Below the pieces are notes generated by a model, which was given only the letters and a program-made list of their open reading frames with translations, did no database searches and had not been told where the DNA came from. Below, piece after piece: positions 60,590 through 64,000 of a DNA stretch of 64,000 nt (within the stretch, counting starts at the first letter, position 1; every line of letters begins with the position of its first letter). The stretch comes from Eremomyces bilateralis CBS 781.70 (lineage: Eukaryota; Ascomycota; Dothideomycetes; Eremomycetales; Eremomycetaceae). The translations under genes were made by a program, and so were the position numbers. Where the stretch lies: the NCBI RefSeq assembly GCF_010015585.1, contig NW_022985071.1:623979-687978 (forward strand), read 5' to 3'.

Positions 60590-61245
60590 GATGCTAGTGC
60601 CAGAGTTGGATGCATGGCCATGGGCCTGATTTCGATTTTATTTAAGGCAACCACTGCGATAACATGGGTCTCCGACCCAATGCCTCTACCTGAGTTATAA
60701 TCCAGCATGTTCGTAAATAGACATGGTAAGTCTGCGTGACCATTCCCTTGCCCGTTCACCATGATACTGATGAGAAGCGTTCTAGGGGACCTATTCTGAT
60801 TGAGGAACTGGCTGGGGTGGAAACAGGAGCTGAAAAACTGCCTAAACCTGCTGCTCTCGGGAGTCGGTAGTCACTGAACGGAAAGCCATATCCATGGCTA
60901 CGTCTGTACGGGTAGACTACGTGTCTTTGCAGTCTCAGGAAGCCAATTACCAGCCTGGTTCTCTATTCAAGGGCCACCACAACCTTCCTTTGGATAGACT
61001 ATGTGGCGGAACGTTCAAGCAAGCATTCATGCAGAACATTAGGTATTTAGGGGTGCTTCAGGCCTACCTACTTCTTAAGAGCTCAACAACCATTTGCAGA
61101 CCTCAAGGGGCCAGAGGTACCTTGCGATACCGAACCACCTCAGCTCCATCCTCCAGGATAGTCCTCTCTCTAACAAGCTTGTATCCACCCAATCTCAGAA
61201 CTAATTTGAGCTATACTGCCCAGTAGACGATACCCAGCAGCAAGT

Positions 61246-61435
61246 GTCATGGGCCCAAAACACGAAGGATTTGGTAAGCTGGTAACGCTGTTGAATTGCT
61301 AAAGAGGAAAGGAAAAGATCTCTCTCACGATCTACTATTTACATCTGTGGCCAAACGGTCTACCTATCCTTCCTGCCTTAGGCCACAAGGCCATAATACA
61401 TAGACTGGGCGAAGCCTAAGACTATTATAAAAGGT
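61246..61435 (+). repeat. Family D repeat, uninterrupted copy
   Basis: Begins TGTCATGGGCCCAAAACACG and ends near AAGACTATTATA. It matches both halves of the 48399-49095 copy and preserves the target site of the solo LTR there (CTCTCTCACGATCTACTA). Several differences are C to T, consistent with, but not proof of, repeat-induced point mutation. Confidence 0.65.
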
Positions 61436-61522
61436 CTCTCCTCCCTTTTAGGGGGGCCGTCTCTCTCCTACCCTTAACGCTTCGGAAGCAATGTTTCGGC
61501 CCGTCTAAGCTTCGTAGTTATC

Positions 61523-61707
61523 TGTGATGGGGTGGACTTCCACCATACACAAGTCACCAGATTTGGGTCACGGGACTTACCACTTCATCACTTGTAGACT
61601 TTACAACCTCCTGTTGACGTAGACGTAGATTCTTCCCTCTTCATAGATGAATCTAACTTGTTACGTTACTACCTTGATTTTGCATCATCCAGTATCAATC
61701 CGTGACA
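61523..61707 (-). mobile_element. Solo LTR, family A copy 3
   Basis: A 185-bp copy with perfect TG/CA ends and the 5-bp duplication TTATC (61518-61522, 61708-61712). Same orientation as copy 2 and nearly identical to it. Confidence 0.88.
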
Positions 61708-61791
61708 TTATCTAATGCGATAGTATCTTAAACTATCGTGATATCCTCCCACGTCGGGTCGGCGTAGCCGGTCTATTAGTATAGGTATTAG

Positions 61792-62018
61792 TGTTATGGT
61801 CCCAGGCCTGCGGCCTGTTCCCTTGGTTGTGGCTGAAGAGGTGGCTGGTGGATTATATCAGAGAAGCAAACAAACATGGTAACACAGCATTAGGGCATTG
61901 GAGAGGAGAGTCGCTATCTCGCGCACAAAAGGTGCCGGGAGATTTCTCTCTCTCTCTCTCTTCAGTTTAGATTAATGGAACTTGGTAATCGCAGACCTTG
62001 CGCATCCAGACCGTGTCA
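61792..62018 (+). mobile_element. Family C-related repeat, copy 4
   Basis: A 227-bp near-identical partner of 55260-55494, differing mainly in the length of the (CT)n run. Flanks again show no duplication, so true ends may differ slightly. Confidence 0.6.
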
Positions 62019-63521
62019 CCCTCAAGCCCTAGCGTCACCAGATAATTAATTGATAGGCATACCGGACAACAAAAAGATGGCATGTGCACGGAGTATCCGT
62101 GCCCCATGACCGCCCCACAACCGGATAAGTCTCAAACATGTCCACATCCCCAGGACGTCAACCCTTTCTTCGCCTCACCATCTAACCCGCTCCAACCTTC
62201 CGAGTCCGCAGCAAAGTTCTATCATGGTACACACAGCCGCTCATTCGACTGGCTTGGCCATATATTCGATGAGTTTGGACTCGGCCTTACAAGTTACCTT
62301 GTCGCAAAGGGAAATGGGGAGAAATTGCCTAACGGTTCTCCAAGTCCCTGGCCGATGTCGCTAACTCAACTGATTTGGCCGACCTGACCGACCGAGACAA
62401 GATCATCCCCATAAGAATTGGCGGTTGTGCCCATCGTCAACCCCTCCCTGGGCTGCTATTTCTACTCGATGCCATCCATCATCGCCTCTTTACACCACAG
62501 CCCTGCAGTGGTATTGTTCTTCATCATACTCCCTGTAAGCCCCTATCACATGGGAAGGAAGTATTCGCCCAGATATGTAGATCCTGCGCCACATCAACAC
62601 GCCAAGCAAACAAAACATCCGTGCTAAGTCTGCAAGGGTTCATATTGCCCAACCACGGATTGATGTTATGGAACGTGGTTTCGACTTGTTCGTGCCCTGA
62701 GCATTCAAATTTCAATGTGCACTGCCACACGAACATGCTACTCGTAACTAGTTAGGATAGACATTGAATTATGCAAGCGTACGGAGTACACAATTGACGA
62801 AACAGTTATGAAGGATCTGCCAAGGACTACCTAGTGAGTACCTATGGAACATCGCTCAGGGATCTGTGCTTTGACTTCGGAACCATTCTCCATTGACCGT
62901 TAAGTACAGAGCTCCCCCAGGAAGTTATTGAGGATGATAGACTTCGACAACATCAAAGGACCGTGTTCCGGAAAACCTTCCAGATCTCGCGATGGAGGGT
63001 GAATCATCAACCCACTTGGGTGCACTAACAACAGAGTTCACTCCAGCGCCGAACTGTGCGACCCAGAGCGTCGGTAGGAACAACGTCCTAGAATGGGGCC
63101 GTATCTGTACGATGACCTCCGGCTCTCAATCGCTGGAAATTTCAACGTCGTGTTACCCTCCTAGATACGGTTCCTTTTTCCAGTCTCCCGGGCTATGGGT
63201 TTTACTCTCCTGGACTGAGCTGTCCGTCCGGACAGTGACGGACACACATCCGCCTGCACAGTCACGCGACAGGAAGGCGATCAGGCACCGACCCCTAGCG
63301 CATCGGAAGATACTATATCGAGGGATATTTGGAGCCGGTTGTCAGTTGGAGAGACGGAGATTGGCTGCTGTCTAAGGTAAGCAAACTGTCGTTTAGTTTC
63401 CATTATATTCAAGTCTTTAGGGATGGGTATAGTTTCTAGCGAACCAAGACAGCACGCAAACCTACGGAGAGCTACCTTCGCCGGCTCCTCGAAGGCCATG
63501 CAATGATTGACAATCATCTAG

Positions 63522-64000
63522 TGGCTACAGCTGCCTCACCGACGACTCATACCGATGTACCTCGTTTATAGCTGGTGGTGAAGTCCTGTCTGGAACTTCG
63601 TATGTAGAGAGTTGCTCCGCTGTCCAGACTACCATTACCGTCCCGGCCACCTCGACTGGCCTCGCCGTTGAATACCGCGTCAATTTGGTTTTACCGGCCA
63701 GCGCAACACCCATCTCCAAACCTACCGGTATACCTAGCTCCGAGACATCAACAAGTCCAAGCGAGTCATCATCCCCACGCTCTTCTGGGGGACTCGCTAC
63801 AGGCGCTAAAATCGCGATTGGAGTTGTTATTCCGGTCGTCGTCATTGGCGTTGCGGTTATCTTGTTTATTCTCTGGCGATACCGGAAACGGACCCAGGCT
63901 GGAAAATCTGATGCCAACCCTCAACCCGGCACCCAATGGGAGAAAGCAGAATTAGAGGGGAGTTCTAGGAATATACCCGATGGCAGTGGAGCAGGGCCTG
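63522..64000 (+). CDS. Single-pass membrane protein, partial
   Basis: After an acceptor at 63520-63521 the plus strand is open to the window end: GYSCLTDDSYRCTSFIAGGE with four cysteines in 40 residues, a Ser/Thr/Pro stalk (SETSTSPSESSSPRSSGG), one membrane helix AKIAIGVVIPVVVIGVAVIL followed by the stop-transfer WRYRKR, and a polar cytosolic tail. This layout (Cys-rich ectodomain, stalk, helix, short tail) is common in fungal wall-sensor-like proteins of the WSC/Mid2 type, but no domain can be named. Upstream exons lie before 63380, where a donor (AAG-GTAAGC at 63375) is visible, but I could not fix the start. The 3' end is beyond the window. Confidence 0.65.

Larger units (their letters stand above)
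60590..63521. other. Repeat-bearing intergenic region
   Basis: About 2.9 kb. Contains a family D copy, a solo LTR and a family C-related unit, listed separately. Frames at 60894-61226, 62082-62387 and 62375-62755 begin with plausible ATG codons but show no known domain. The 62100-62600 part has a protein-like look (FDWLGHIFDEFGLGLTSYLV) and may be a relic. The bases 62992-63375 may include the first exon of the membrane protein that follows. Confidence 0.4.

Noticed and set aside
60894-61226. 110-residue frame after the Zn2Cys6 gene
   Set aside because: No domain, and it runs up to a dispersed repeat.

Overview
This looks like a chromosomal segment of a filamentous ascomycete, most likely an Aspergillus- or Penicillium-type Eurotiomycete. 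Genes carry short GT-AG introns (mostly 47-90 nt, often with CTAAC/CTGAC-like branch sites). Proteins match fungal families throughout, and promoters are long, pyrimidine-rich and gene-poor. Two kinds of sequence alternate: conserved housekeeping genes up to about 47 kb, and a repeat-littered accessory stretch from about 47 to 62 kb. A smaller repeat island lies at 35-36.5 kb.

Layout: a Ser/Pro-rich protein with one hydrophobic segment runs off the left edge (1-2.27 kb, minus). Then come GCN20 (8.3-10.7, plus), a Whi2-type BTB protein (13.9-15.8, plus), a C2H2 regulator with a Gln-repeat tail (20.4-21.9, plus), a U1-type zinc finger splicing protein broken by an assembly gap (22.9-23.9, minus), mitochondrial stomatin-like SLP2 (24.3-25.6, plus), an LARP1-type La protein (26.8-30.2, minus) and the Clr4/DIM-5 type H3K9 methyltransferase with chromodomain (33.1-34.9, minus). 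These are followed by RRP1 (36.9-37.8, plus), TRM8 (37.8-39.0, minus), GID4/VID24 (39.6-40.8, minus), an Mch1-type MFS carrier (41.8-43.6, plus), a GH16 cell-wall glycosidase (43.8-45.0, minus) and an ACAD11-like acyl-CoA dehydrogenase (45.7-47.2, minus). I rebuilt exon structures by hand, and in most of these genes all reading phases close.

The accessory right part holds a decayed CmcJ/AsaB-type dioxygenase relic, then a divergent pair: a Dal5/Soa1-family MFS permease (minus) and a TauD-family dioxygenase (plus). Farther on is a UPC2-like Zn2Cys6 regulator. The pair plus regulator looks like a sulfonate (taurine-like) uptake and desulfonation locus; this is inference from family membership and layout. 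A truncated single-pass membrane protein enters at the right edge.

Repeats: three solo LTRs of one family with perfect 5-bp target duplications; two solo LTRs of a second family; diverged copies of a third; a degenerate Tad1-like LINE; and a three-level nest at 48.4-49.1 kb, in which a hAT-type MITE with an 8-bp duplication sits inside a solo LTR that sits inside another repeat. Two arrays of the same 7-bp unit bracket the repeat block between the dioxygenase and its putative regulator.

Translation, tRNA modification, rRNA processing and stress control (GCN20, RRP1, TRM8, LARP1, Whi2, GID4) are well represented, but apart from the divergent permease/dioxygenase pair I see no evidence of functional clustering.
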